Shown piece by piece: positions 16,151 to 25,512 of a stretch of DNA of 51,345 bases; position 1 is the first letter of the stretch; each line of letters starts with the position of its first letter. The DNA is from Halioglobus sp. (lineage in GTDB: Bacteria; Pseudomonadota; Gammaproteobacteria; Pseudomonadales; Halieaceae): assembly GCA_028825045.1 (NCBI GenBank), contig JAPKAY010000026.1:1-51345 (forward strand), written 5' to 3'. Position numbers and translations under genes: made by a program. Under the pieces are notes generated by a model. That model did no database searches. It saw nothing but the letters and a program-made list of their open reading frames with translations, and had not been told where the DNA came from.

Positions 16151-16993
16151 TTAAGCTGGAACCGCCACTGCGTCTTTTAGCTGCCATGAATGCAGGAGGG
16201 TCCGGGTATCGCGGTCCCAGGGATGGAAGCCATTGCGATAGTATTCCTTATACGCGGGCCAAACCCGGCGCAGGATGCCGCCCTTAAAAAAGAGGAACTT
16301 GCAGCCCTCGTACCAAATGCGAGCGCTCCAGAGTTTTTTGTCCTTTCTTAGCATGTGAACTAAGCCCATCATAACGTCCAATATAAGAAAAAAGCTCCCC
16401 TGTAGCATTGCCCTTTTACGCATCTTCTCGGTTCCACCCACAGCCTTGAAGACATCGAATGCTACGGCCTTGTGTTCCATTTCTTCGGCAGCGTGCCACT
16501 GCCACAGTGCTTGCATGGCGTTGTCAGCGTTACCGATCATGGGATCGTCATCACTGAGCGCGGACTCAGCCAGGATAGCGGTGATATGTTCCAGCGCTGC
16601 CGTACTCGCAAGGCATTGCAAGGGTGACATGTATTTATATCCGCGCTGGATGTTTTTTTCCAGGCGACACTCCATGAGGTCCAAGTCGTAGCCTCGTTGA
16701 CGACACAGACTTTCGTTATAGCGCTGGTGTTCGCGGCGGTGAAAACCCTCCTGCCCGCAAAATCCGCGAATGTCTTCATTCATTTTGGGGTCAGTGATCT
16801 GGTCAGAATAGTGGCGCACGCTGTCGATGAAGAACTTTTCACCCAGTGGAAAAGTGATGGACATGGCGTTGAACCAGGCTGTTTTGAAAGGGTGATTATC
16901 AAACCAATCCCCGGCCAGTGCGCGTGCGACGTCGTGCTCTCGGTTGCGAGGTTGCACCGGAACATCGATGGGGGTAAATGATACATCTGGCAT
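16151..16993 (-). CDS. PF10118 metal-dependent hydrolase-like protein
   Basis: A 280-residue protein of the family annotated as predicted metal-dependent hydrolase (PF10118), common in mycobacteria and marine proteobacteria. The fold is ferritin-like: Glu and His ligands sit in FCGQEGFHRREHQRYN, ALEHITA and WHAAEEMEHKAVAFDVF, which together would hold two metals. The protein is otherwise helical with a basic C-terminal part. The ATG at 16993 has GGAGG nine bases before it; a TTG five codons upstream is rejected. Downstream of, and possibly cotranscribed with, the SDR at 17104-17904. Substrate unknown. Confidence 0.75.
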   Translation of the reverse strand: MPDVSFTPIDVPVQPRNREHDVARALAGDWFDNHPFKTAWFNAMSITFPLGEKFFIDSVRHYSDQITDPKMNEDIRGFCGQEGFHRREHQRYNESLCRQRGYDLDLMECRLEKNIQRGYKYMSPLQCLASTAALEHITAILAESALSDDDPMIGNADNAMQALWQWHAAEEMEHKAVAFDVFKAVGGTEKMRKRAMLQGSFFLILDVMMGLVHMLRKDKKLWSARIWYEGCKFLFFKGGILRRVWPAYKEYYRNGFHPWDRDTRTLLHSWQLKDAVAVPA

Positions 16994-17103
16994 GGTACTG
17001 GCCTCCAATATTGCCGTCTTCGGGCAAGTGTAAGGTCTTTACGCGGAGGTTTTGCGGTCAAATATGGCCAAATTCGAGTGTTGTTGGGGATATTTCCCCG
17101 TCT

Positions 17104-17904
17104 TTAGCCCATTCCCCCCCATGCTCGCGGCATTTGCATATTGAGTCGCTCGAGCCCGCCGTTGACCGCCAGGATCTCGCCTGTCACATAGCTGGCCGCT
17201 GGTGCGCAGAGGTAGAGGGCGCCCAGGGCGATATCCTCGACCTCCCCAAGGCGCGCCATGGGTGTCAGGTCCACCATGGTTTGTTCGATTTCGGGCGTCA
17301 GAATTGTGCTCAGAGCATCGGTTTTAGTTGATCCCACCGCGATAGCGTTGACACGTATTTTTGGAGCAAACTCCTGAGCCAGTTCCTGAGTAAGGAACGA
17401 CAGCGCGCCCTTTGCTGTTCCGTAAGCAGAAAAACAGGGGGCAGGCCTGTGTCCGGCGACGGAAGAAATATTCAGTATTACGCCTGTGCCTGCGGACTCA
17501 ACCATCAGTGGCGCACAAATTCGTGACAGTTCAAAGGCTGTGCTGACATTGAAGCGAAACGCGCCTTCAAAATCCTTCGCGGTAGTCTGCGCGACGGGTT
17601 TGGGAGGAAAGCCCCCCGCATTATTGACTACGATATCGATGCGTCCGAATTCATCCAGGGCGCGATCAGCCAGGTTCTGCAGTTGCGCGAAGTCCAATAC
17701 ATTAGTGGGCACTACCAGCGCTCGTCTGCCCAGCGAGGTGACCTCCTGGGCTACCGCTTCAAGGTCTGTCTTAGTTCGCGCGCCAATCACCACATCCGCA
17801 CCCGCCTCAGCGAAGGCACGGGCGATGCCAGCACCAATGCCCTTGCCGGCGCCGGTGATGACTGCAACCTTGCCGTCCAATCTAAACTTGTCCAATACTG
17901 ACAT
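17104..17904 (-). CDS. Short-chain dehydrogenase/reductase
   Basis: A 266-residue classical SDR: TGAGKGIG at 17-24, the NNAG block, the catalytic Ser in NISSVAG, and Tyr-x-x-x-Lys as YGTAK. It ends with an AVNGG strand near the C-terminus, as in 7-alpha-hydroxysteroid dehydrogenase-like or FabG-like SDRs. AAGGAG lies six bases before the ATG at 17904; the longer frame to 17967 is rejected. It is divergent from the LLM gene at 18063 and its downstream neighbour is the PF10118 gene (110-base gap). Oxidation or reduction of an alcohol/ketone is expected; the substrate is not visible. Confidence 0.85.
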   Translation of the reverse strand: MSVLDKFRLDGKVAVITGAGKGIGAGIARAFAEAGADVVIGARTKTDLEAVAQEVTSLGRRALVVPTNVLDFAQLQNLADRALDEFGRIDIVVNNAGGFPPKPVAQTTAKDFEGAFRFNVSTAFELSRICAPLMVESAGTGVILNISSVAGHRPAPCFSAYGTAKGALSFLTQELAQEFAPKIRVNAIAVGSTKTDALSTILTPEIEQTMVDLTPMARLGEVEDIALGALYLCAPAASYVTGEILAVNGGLERLNMQMPRAWGGMG

Positions 17905-18027
17905 TTCGTTCTCCTTCTGCAGAATCCTAATTATCGGAACTGACGAGTCCGCCTTCTCGATGATCAAGAATGTCTGGCGCGGTGCAAGTCTGATGTTGAC
18001 GGCGCGCTATAGCAAGTTGGTTTCGCC

Positions 18028-18033
18028 TATAAT
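18028..18033 (+). promoter_or_regulatory. Possible -10 element before the second LLM gene
   Basis: A perfect TATAAT lies 29 bases before the ATG at 18063. No good -35 box is found 16-18 bases upstream, so this is only a candidate. Confidence 0.25.
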
Positions 18034-18062
18034 CCGGTTAAAAGACTGTAACGGTGTACTCT

Positions 18063-19043
18063 ATGGAACTCTGCCTCACCTATGACATGCGCGCCCCTGA
18101 CTTCGGAGCACCGCGCACCCAATTATTCCAGTGTGCCCTCGATCAAGTGAGTTGGGCGGATGACCTGGGATTCGATGTGGTCGGTTTGGGTGAGCACCAT
18201 TGTGCGGATGACGGCTACAATCCCTCGCCTCTGGTACTGGCCAGTGCCATGGCGGCACGTAGTAAGCAGATCAAGCTGCGCACGTCCGTATTGTTAGCGC
18301 CCTTGTACGATTTACCCAAACTGGCTGAGGATGCCGCCGTAACACAAATTATCAGCGATGGCCGATTGTTGTTGGGGGTGGGTGCCGGGTATCGTCCGGT
18401 GGAGTTTGAGACGTTTGGTCGACAACTCTCAGATCGTTGGGCGGCGATGGGCCAGACCTGTGCATTTCTAAAACGCGCCTGGCGCGGGGAACCCTTTGAA
18501 TGGCAGGGCCGTACGCTGACTATTTCCCCGCGGCCAGAACCATTTGCGCCACCGATTTTGTTAGGTGGAAGCTCGCCTGCGGCCGCGCGGCGCGCCGCGC
18601 ATATTGCCGATGGCTGGTTCCCGCCGTTGGATGCACGCTTGTGGCCGCCCTACCGAGAGGAATGCATAGCGCTGGGTGGCAGCGACCCCGGAGAGTACCC
18701 GCAGCAGGGCCCTATTTTTCTATGGGTTACGCATGAACCGGACCGGGCCTGGAAGATGGTCATGCCGCACGTGCTACATCAGTTGAGATCTTACAGCGAA
18801 TGGACGAGCGAGGCGTTCGGAAAGCCGGCTGGCCCCTATGCCGGGAACATGACCCAGGAGACGGTCATGCAAAGTGGCGCCTACCAGGTACTGACGCCGG
18901 AGCAGGCGCTGGCACTGGCGGCTGAGCTGGGGTCACATTCGGTGCTCTACCTCAACCCATTGCTGGCGGGCATTGATCCTGGGGAGTCATGGCGCATGCT
19001 AAAATTATTCGAGCAGGAAGTGTTGCCCTATCTTCCGACATGA
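18063..19043 (+). CDS. LLM-class flavin-dependent oxidoreductase
   Basis: A 326-residue luciferase-like protein distinct from the one at 15232. Visible blocks are GLGEHHCADDGYNPSPLVLASAMAAR near the N-terminus, the LLGVGAGYRPVEFETFGR loop and ILLGGSSPAAARRAAHIADGW that binds the flavin phosphate. The EHH motif is typical of bacterial-luciferase-like monooxygenases of the alkanal/alkane type, so FMN use is likely. A GTG at 18054 three codons earlier is the alternative start. It converges on the 602-residue lipoprotein gene with a gap of only 15 bases. Confidence 0.85.
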   Translation: MELCLTYDMRAPDFGAPRTQLFQCALDQVSWADDLGFDVVGLGEHHCADDGYNPSPLVLASAMAARSKQIKLRTSVLLAPLYDLPKLAEDAAVTQIISDGRLLLGVGAGYRPVEFETFGRQLSDRWAAMGQTCAFLKRAWRGEPFEWQGRTLTISPRPEPFAPPILLGGSSPAAARRAAHIADGWFPPLDARLWPPYREECIALGGSDPGEYPQQGPIFLWVTHEPDRAWKMVMPHVLHQLRSYSEWTSEAFGKPAGPYAGNMTQETVMQSGAYQVLTPEQALALAAELGSHSVLYLNPLLAGIDPGESWRMLKLFEQEVLPYLPT

Positions 19044-19058
19044 ATCCCGTAAGGGTCA

Positions 19059-20867
19059 TTACATAGGCAGTTCACAAGGGAAGGGGTTCGAGCCGGGAAT
19101 GTCCGTGGTGAAGTTTCCCTCTTCAGCCCGATCGACCATCGAATCCGGATCAGTGACCGCCCGCCAGAACCAGTCTGACATGCGCTCTCCCGCGACTTCG
19201 CCATAGAAAAATTCATCGCGGGGTGAGACCACGTGCACGCTGTTGACTGAGTCACTGGTCAGATACCAATGGATACCCGGAAAATCTTTTGTTTCACAGT
19301 AGGCACTGCGCATAGCATCAATCCACTGTGCCTCATCGAAGAAAAAGGCATCGTTCTGCTGGGTATTGTCTTTTTGGTTAGACAGTATCAGCATCTGCTG
19401 CACGGGCTTTTGTTTCAGTCGCGGTGAAAGTGCTTCGTAGATTACGGGCCCCACTGCGCAATCGCCTTCAAAACAATAGGGGGGGAGGTACGGCTGTGCG
19501 CCCCAGGCTGGAATTTTTATTGCACCGAGGCCCCGAACTCCGGCCACACTGCCGTTATCGAGTGCGCCTCCCGCGTCGGGAAATGCCGCCGTTTGTGGCC
19601 ACTGCAGGTCATCCAGAACCCAGTGAAAGTTGTAGATCGTGCCGTAGGCGCCGGCCGAAAAGCCCCCGAAAAGCGCAATGAGGTCGTCCGGACGAAACCC
19701 GTTGCCTCCAGCTTCATCCATTTCCTTCCAAAGAATATCGCGCACTACCCGCATGCCCGCACGGAGATTGATCGTACCGTAGCGTGGCAACTCGAAATCG
19801 CCAAACGATTCAACAACGCCGCCACCGATGAACACATCCTGGTTGCAATAGGGCAGGTAGACTTTGGTCCAGTTGGCAAAAGGATTGTCGAGCTCGTCCG
19901 ATACAATTCCGCCGCCGAGCGGCAGGCCATCCTGAGCGTTGAATAGTTGAGGGTTGGAAGCAAAGCGGCTTTTACAGTCGTCTTCAAATAGGCAAACGCC
20001 CCCGCCCTCAAGGGCAATGACGACGCGGTCCAGTGGGTTTCCTTCGGGTGCGAGGCGAACCTGAATCGCATATTCGGTGCCATCACCGCACATGGTTCCC
20101 CATTTTTCCTCATCGAGGATGATTTGAGTCCACTCGCCTCTGGGGGGTACAAGTTCGGCATTGGATGGGCCGCAAGCTGGGGTCAGCGGCACTGTGCTTT
20201 GATGGGATGCCGCAATAGTGCAATCAATTTGGTCCTCTGCCCGCTCAATATAGGTGTCGGCATTGACGGCAATAAGGTCTTCCAACGCAGGACAGGTTTG
20301 AGCAATAGTCGCCGCTGCAGCCACTGCAGCATCGCCTTGTTCGTCGGCCAATGCAGCGGCATCGCAGGCGTCTTCTTCAATGCAGTTGTTAGCCGCGACC
20401 AGCGCGTCGTCAACAAACTGAGACACGGTTTCGTGCGCAGTCTGCAGGCAATCGCGGTCCTGGTCTGTGATATCCGTCCAGACCGCGCCCTGGGGCCCAC
20501 CAAAGGTTCGCCAGGCGATAGAGTCAGATTGAGCTCGGCAGACGTTCTGTAGCCGGCCCACAGTGGCGTCTGTGGACAGGCCCATAAAAGCGCCTTCGGT
20601 ACAGCTGTCTTGCAGGGTGGTTTGCAGAGTATCGTGGGCGGCGAGTATGTCGGCATCGTCGACGTCACAGGCGGTGTTACCATTTTGGTAGCAGGCGCGC
20701 TCAGCTTCATTGATGACACCAAGGCAAATTTGCACTGCCTGTGCCGCCGCTACCGGACAACTGGCACTTGTTGCGGGATTGTTGTTAGAGCTATTGCTGC
20801 AGCCGATCAGACCTAGGCAGATGGAACCGGCCAGAAGAGCGGTTGCTTGGCTATTGATGAATGACAC
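19059..20867 (-). CDS. Pectinacetylesterase/Notum-like lipoprotein with extra N-terminal domain
   Basis: A 602-residue predicted outer-membrane lipoprotein (lipobox LIGC, Cys23, then SNSSNNN). Residues about 36-232 are a Cys-rich, Ala/Asp-rich helical region with no family I know. From about 245 the pectinacetylesterase fold (PF03283) begins: the oxyanion loop EGGGVC (287-292), the CNQD...GGG block (341-350), the nucleophile Ser404 in GGFSAGAYG, Asp500 in NQKDN and His545 in NSVHVV. Family members deacetylate pectin or, in animals, remove palmitoleate from Wnt; here any O-acyl ester could be the substrate. It is transcribed after the 634-residue hydrolase, 166 bases away. Confidence 0.8.
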   Translation of the reverse strand: MSFINSQATALLAGSICLGLIGCSNSSNNNPATSASCPVAAAQAVQICLGVINEAERACYQNGNTACDVDDADILAAHDTLQTTLQDSCTEGAFMGLSTDATVGRLQNVCRAQSDSIAWRTFGGPQGAVWTDITDQDRDCLQTAHETVSQFVDDALVAANNCIEEDACDAAALADEQGDAAVAAAATIAQTCPALEDLIAVNADTYIERAEDQIDCTIAASHQSTVPLTPACGPSNAELVPPRGEWTQIILDEEKWGTMCGDGTEYAIQVRLAPEGNPLDRVVIALEGGGVCLFEDDCKSRFASNPQLFNAQDGLPLGGGIVSDELDNPFANWTKVYLPYCNQDVFIGGGVVESFGDFELPRYGTINLRAGMRVVRDILWKEMDEAGGNGFRPDDLIALFGGFSAGAYGTIYNFHWVLDDLQWPQTAAFPDAGGALDNGSVAGVRGLGAIKIPAWGAQPYLPPYCFEGDCAVGPVIYEALSPRLKQKPVQQMLILSNQKDNTQQNDAFFFDEAQWIDAMRSAYCETKDFPGIHWYLTSDSVNSVHVVSPRDEFFYGEVAGERMSDWFWRAVTDPDSMVDRAEEGNFTTDIPGSNPFPCELPM

Positions 20868-21033
20868 ATTGAACTCCAGCTAAACTGTTTTAAAAGTGGA
20901 AATAGTGTAGTCCCGAAGTCGCTGAGTGTGGTGTCTGTCGGTTTACAGATGTACACCAGTGGACATTCAATTTGGCGACACAAGAATCTTGGACTGAGCC
21001 AGCCCCGTCTGGGTTTTGCACACCGAAACCTGC

Positions 21034-22938
21034 TCACTCAAGGTTGCGGTTGATAAACTGCAGTAGTGGCCCGACGACGTTATTGGTCTCGTCGTCATCC
21101 GCCGTAAGAACATCAAGGTGGCTATAGCCCTCAGATATGTGCACTTCGAATCCACCGCTAACACCGCCAAATGTCGGGAAAGCCGCATTTGGATTGGACC
21201 GGTCAAGAACTCGAGCAGTCATGCCATCACAGCCTGATGCTGCACAGGGCGCAATAGCATCGGCAAACCTCAGCCACACACCGGGTGCCGGCGCGAGTCC
21301 ATTACTACCGCCGAACGCGATGACGGGAATGTTTATGGCGGCAGCCTGGGTGCGGTTTTCGATATCGCTGCGACCGCGACCAATGGGTGATGGCGCAGAC
21401 AATTGCGATGTGTCCAGCCCAAGTTCGCTGGCGACACTCAGGCCGGACGAGGAGTAATACCACTCGGAGAAGTTGGTGTCGCCCTGATAAAAACTAGGCA
21501 GCATTTTCCCTTCGAGATCTGATGGCTCTACCTCCACACCCCAGATGCCGATATCTTCGAGTGACATTGGTGCGGGACCATTGTCAGTGAGTGCCTCTGG
21601 CGGCATTGTCTCTGTCTTGCTTAGCCATGTGGCTACGCCATCGACCAGCGGACCCTCGAAGCCGACGGAGGTTGCAACGAAGCTTGCTACCGCGGCGGCG
21701 GCGCCATCATCATCAATGAATTTTCCGAGCAATGTGACGGACGAGGCCGACGTATTGCCAACGAGAGGGATTAGAATGTTGAGTTGGGGCACCACTGCAA
21801 CGGCATTGTTTCCTTCGATACCGTTTTGGTCTTCCTGCAAAATGGATGGCACGCTGTCGCTGGTATTGATTGCATGCAGTGCATTCACTTCCGATACCGC
21901 CAGAAGTTCAGGAGACAGCAGGCCCGCCAGTTCGGTAAAGGCGGATTGTGGTTCTACGCAGGATGTATTTTCGAATGCGCCACAATCGGTTGCAGCAGTT
22001 GCGGTCGCGCAGGCTGTTACTCCGTCAATACATCGCGGTGCCTGGTCGCGCACTGCGCCATGAAGGCCGCCATCAAAGCGCGCCTCTATCAGATCGAGTG
22101 TCTCTTCTGTAACCGGTTCTGAGGATAGACTGGCACCCCCCCCTTCCAGCAGTATTAGACCCCGCAGTTTTCGGTATCCCGGCTCGGCATCACCCGGGCC
22201 AAAATTAAAATTTGTGGCGGCATAGCGTGCGGTGTAACCCGTGCCCGCTGAATGCCCCCCCAGGAAAACGTTGCCACTGCGCGCCACATTTTGCGCGGCT
22301 TCTACAATCGCGTCGAAGTCCTGTGAATGCATCAGCGTTGTCCATTGCGACATGAAGGCGGTGTCGGAATTACTGTTGTAAAAAATGGCTCGCCGATTGG
22401 GCCCATCGATTAATTCCGGACTGAACTCCAGGCCAAGCGCGTCGCCAAACAGGAAGTCCAGGCCGATTTGTGGGTCCATGTGTTCCTCCGAAATGTTCAG
22501 ACCTACGGTATCCTCCAACTGATTGGATCGCCGATCGACCGCCCAGACCTCCAGTACCAGATGTGCCTGCTCAGCCGCTCGCCGCAGCAGATTCTCAGCT
22601 AGAACATAAAAGTTGCTAGCGCCACCCTCAAATCCCGGGATAAGCACAACGATTCCGTCCGGCTGCAAGCCGCCGCTGTCAGATAAGTAGTAGCGGGTAT
22701 AGCGTGCTCTATTGAGGTTAAAGTCGCCGGAACCAAACTGGCGGATCATTTTCTCGTTGGTGACGATTACACCCGGCGATCCTGGAGTGAAGGCGGGGGC
22801 CGCCTTGCTCGGGAGATCGACCGTGGTCTGCATAAACGTGCTGAATTGGATCTGGGGGTCATCATTATTGCTGTTTGAACAGGCAACCATTATTCCCGTG
22901 ACGATAAAAAAACTGAATAATTTTGCGAAGCTATACAT
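21034..22938 (-). CDS. Large alpha/beta-hydrolase lipoprotein
   Basis: A 634-residue lipoprotein with a signal peptide ending MVAC (Cys20) and the same Ser-Asn-rich start as its neighbours. After a short linker, LIPGFEGGASNFYVLAENLL (99-118) forms the first strand and oxyanion region of an alpha/beta hydrolase. The nucleophile is Ser230 in GGHSAG, and His607 in the C-terminal YSHLDVL is the probable catalytic base. Between them lie a ~350-residue insertion with cysteines and acidic patches. I cannot name the substrate; esters of polymers or lipids at the surface are plausible. It probably shares transcription with the pectinacetylesterase-like gene. Confidence 0.7.
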   Translation of the reverse strand: MYSFAKLFSFFIVTGIMVACSNSNNDDPQIQFSTFMQTTVDLPSKAAPAFTPGSPGVIVTNEKMIRQFGSGDFNLNRARYTRYYLSDSGGLQPDGIVVLIPGFEGGASNFYVLAENLLRRAAEQAHLVLEVWAVDRRSNQLEDTVGLNISEEHMDPQIGLDFLFGDALGLEFSPELIDGPNRRAIFYNSNSDTAFMSQWTTLMHSQDFDAIVEAAQNVARSGNVFLGGHSAGTGYTARYAATNFNFGPGDAEPGYRKLRGLILLEGGGASLSSEPVTEETLDLIEARFDGGLHGAVRDQAPRCIDGVTACATATAATDCGAFENTSCVEPQSAFTELAGLLSPELLAVSEVNALHAINTSDSVPSILQEDQNGIEGNNAVAVVPQLNILIPLVGNTSASSVTLLGKFIDDDGAAAAVASFVATSVGFEGPLVDGVATWLSKTETMPPEALTDNGPAPMSLEDIGIWGVEVEPSDLEGKMLPSFYQGDTNFSEWYYSSSGLSVASELGLDTSQLSAPSPIGRGRSDIENRTQAAAINIPVIAFGGSNGLAPAPGVWLRFADAIAPCAASGCDGMTARVLDRSNPNAAFPTFGGVSGGFEVHISEGYSHLDVLTADDDETNNVVGPLLQFINRNLE

Positions 22939-23145
22939 GGAAGCCCTACTGAGTTTTGTGATGTTTAGGATGCGTGACAGTATAGGAACTTCCGCGCACG
23001 CATTGGAAGCGATTTTCGCACCGTCGGGCCGATAGTATTTTCCGATAAAAGGCGTATTTCAAGGTCGTTTCATTGGTACATGCGAGGCTCAGCATAGGTT
23101 ACACTCACTTGGGTAAATGGACTGCAGAGAAAAGTGGAGTAAGAA

Positions 23146-24579
23146 ATGAAACGCAGAGACTTTCTTGGGTACACCGGATTAGGTGCTTTGGGCGTTGCCA
23201 CATCCCCCATACTGTCGGGCTGTTCTGAGGAACAGCCCGCAGTCAAATTCTGGCAGCAGGGGAATTTCAAGCCGGTGTCGGAAGAAGTGACAGAAACGAA
23301 CCTCAAAATTGAAGGGAGTATTCCGCCTGAATTGAATGGTCTGTATGTTCGTAACGGTACCAACTCTTCCAGTGGTATCAGCGATCACTTTTTTGGTGGC
23401 GATGGAATGATGCACGGTATTCGTCTTGAGGGTGGGCAAGCCAAGTGGTATCGCAATCGTTATATCGATACGCCCGTCTACCGCAAAGAGAGCGGCGGTT
23501 TTGGCGCTCCGAAACCAGAGAACACCACCAGCGCGGTGTCGCTGATTTACCATGGGGGAGAACTTATGTCCCTGGGTGAATTCGGCTACCCGTACCTGAT
23601 CGACCCTGACGACCTGTCGACCAAGGGCGCATTTAACTACGATGGTAAATTGTCTGGCAGCATGACGGCGCATCCAAGAATCGATCCAGCTACGGGTGAA
23701 CTGATATTTTTTGGCTACAACGTCGTGCAACCCTACCTGACTTATATGCGCGCAGATGCCTCGGGAAAAATGCTGCAGGTTGAACCGATCGAGATGACTG
23801 GTCCGAGCATGGTGCATGACTTTGCCGTTACCGAAAACTATGTGGTGTTTATGGAGATGCCAGTCAGGTTTTCCTGGCTACTGGCAATCTCTGGCAGTGG
23901 CTTGCCCTTCAAATGGGAAAACGATGTTACTACGCGCTTTGGTGTAATGCCGCGCACGGGTACCAATGCCGATGTAAAATGGTTTGACGTACCGACCTGT
24001 TTTATTTTTCACATCATGAACTCCTTTGAACAGGGCGAAAATGTGGTTGTCGACGCCGCCCGCTACGACCATTTATGGGTGGAAGACTCCAATGACTTTT
24101 TTCACCCCGCACGTCTTTCGCGCTTTTCCATGAACATGAAAACAGGCAAGGCTTCTGTGGAACAACTTCATGAGCATGCGATGGAGTTCCCGCAGGTGAA
24201 CCGTGACTACTGGACGAAGGATTATCGTTACGGCTACAGCCTGGTGGTCGACGAAAAAAATGATTCACCGGAACTCATACAAAATTCTGAAAGCGGTATT
24301 CGCAAATACGACGTTAAAACCGGAGAAGTAGACAACTATTTGCCCGGCCCAGCGCTGGAACCGGCAGAGGCAGTTTATATACCCGCCCGAGAGTCAGGCG
24401 GCGCAGAGGACGAGGGGTATCTCGCCAGCTACGTCTACGATAAAAACACCGACACCAGTGCATTTTGCCTGTTCGATGCCACCAAGGTTTCCGCCGGACC
24501 GATAGCTAAAGTGCCCTTGCCGGTGCGTGTGCCAGTCGGATTTCATGGCGTCTGGGTTCCCGATTCTGCTGTTAGCTGA
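23146..24579 (+). CDS. RPE65/carotenoid-oxygenase family protein, Tat-exported lipoprotein
   Basis: A 477-residue seven-bladed-propeller oxygenase. All four iron ligands are present: His176 (TAHPR), His224 (MVHDF), His289 (FIFHIMN) and His467 (VGFHGVW). The family uses non-haem Fe(II) and O2 to cleave C=C bonds in carotenoids, apocarotenoids or lignostilbenes. Unusually, the N-terminus is KRRDFLGYTGLG..., a twin-arginine motif, followed by LSGC (Cys26), so a folded, iron-loaded enzyme would be exported by Tat and lipidated. GGAG precedes the ATG. Substrate not determined. No carotenoid biosynthesis gene is near. Confidence 0.85.
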   Translation: MKRRDFLGYTGLGALGVATSPILSGCSEEQPAVKFWQQGNFKPVSEEVTETNLKIEGSIPPELNGLYVRNGTNSSSGISDHFFGGDGMMHGIRLEGGQAKWYRNRYIDTPVYRKESGGFGAPKPENTTSAVSLIYHGGELMSLGEFGYPYLIDPDDLSTKGAFNYDGKLSGSMTAHPRIDPATGELIFFGYNVVQPYLTYMRADASGKMLQVEPIEMTGPSMVHDFAVTENYVVFMEMPVRFSWLLAISGSGLPFKWENDVTTRFGVMPRTGTNADVKWFDVPTCFIFHIMNSFEQGENVVVDAARYDHLWVEDSNDFFHPARLSRFSMNMKTGKASVEQLHEHAMEFPQVNRDYWTKDYRYGYSLVVDEKNDSPELIQNSESGIRKYDVKTGEVDNYLPGPALEPAEAVYIPARESGGAEDEGYLASYVYDKNTDTSAFCLFDATKVSAGPIAKVPLPVRVPVGFHGVWVPDSAVS

Positions 24580-24591
24580 GTCGAGACCCCT

Positions 24592-24605
24592 ATCTCGCGC
24601 GAGAT
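24592..24605. repeat. Perfect 14-bp palindrome ATCTCGCGCGAGAT
   Basis: A perfect 14-bp inverted repeat begins 13 bases after the stop of the RPE65-family gene and 154 bases before the folM-like gene. It could be an operator or a small hairpin at the mRNA end; no T-run follows closely. Confidence 0.4.
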
Positions 24606-24759
24606 CGAAAAATGTCCGACTGCTGCTTCTGCAAAGCCTGCACGCGGCACAGAAGGTAACGCATGCAGTGGTGTGTTTGATCGCGGATCATCTCCAACTA
24701 TGATTGAGCTTTAGGTACATCATCAGCTGCTCTTTAATGGTGATGAAAAAGTCGATGGG

Positions 24760-25512
24760 ATGATGAAATTGACGGGAGAGAAAGTAGCGGTGATCACCGG
24801 CGGGGCCAGACGGATTGGCCGCTCCATCGCGGTGCACTTACATGCACTTGGTTTCGATATTGCCCTGCACTATCGCAAGTCACAGCACAGTGCTGAGGCA
24901 TTGGCACAGGAGCTGTGCACGGCTCGAGATGGTTCCTGTCAAGTGTTCCAGGCAGATATTGGAAACCAGACACAGCGCGACGCCTTGGTGACAGAACTTC
25001 TTTCGCACTACGGTTGCATTGACCTGTTGGTGAACAACGCCTCAGGGTTTGCGCCCACCCCAATAGAACACTGCGCGCCGGATGAATTTGACCGTATGTT
25101 GGATTCTAATCTGAAAGCACCGTATTTTTTGATTCAGGGACTGCTGCCGGCGATACGGGCTGTTCGCGGCAGTGTGGTAAACATAATTGATATCCATGCG
25201 GAGCGCCCGTTGCCAAACTTTAACGTATATTGCGCGTCCAAAGCGGGCCTGGCATCGCTTACCCGCAGTCTGGCCGTGGAGTTAGCGCCACAGATTCGTG
25301 TCAATGGGGTCGCTCCGGGAGCAATATTGTGGCCCGAGGAAGATGAAGGTTACGACGCCTCGATGCGTGATCGTACGATTTCGATGACGCCTCTGGCACG
25401 ACTGGGTGATCCAGAAGATGTCGCCAGAGCGGTGGGTTTTTTGGCTTGCGATGCGCCTTTTATAACCGGCCAGGTGATTGCTGTTGATGGGGGCAGGAGC
25501 CTCGTTAGCTAG
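24760..25512 (+). CDS. folM: Pteridine reductase-like SDR
   Basis: A 250-residue SDR of the pteridine reductase/FolM type. TGGARRIGRSIA near the N-terminus with HYRKS as the NADPH-selective arginine and serine, NNASGF, and the Asp-Tyr-Lys triad (DIHAERPLPNFNVYCASK) are diagnostic: Asp replaces the usual catalytic Ser, as in Leishmania PTR1 and E. coli FolM. The enzyme reduces dihydromonapterin or dihydrofolate. Two ATG codons in tandem (24760 and 24763) are possible starts. The gene symbol is by family resemblance. It is a single-gene unit. Confidence 0.7.
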   Translation: MMKLTGEKVAVITGGARRIGRSIAVHLHALGFDIALHYRKSQHSAEALAQELCTARDGSCQVFQADIGNQTQRDALVTELLSHYGCIDLLVNNASGFAPTPIEHCAPDEFDRMLDSNLKAPYFLIQGLLPAIRAVRGSVVNIIDIHAERPLPNFNVYCASKAGLASLTRSLAVELAPQIRVNGVAPGAILWPEEDEGYDASMRDRTISMTPLARLGDPEDVARAVGFLACDAPFITGQVIAVDGGRSLVS

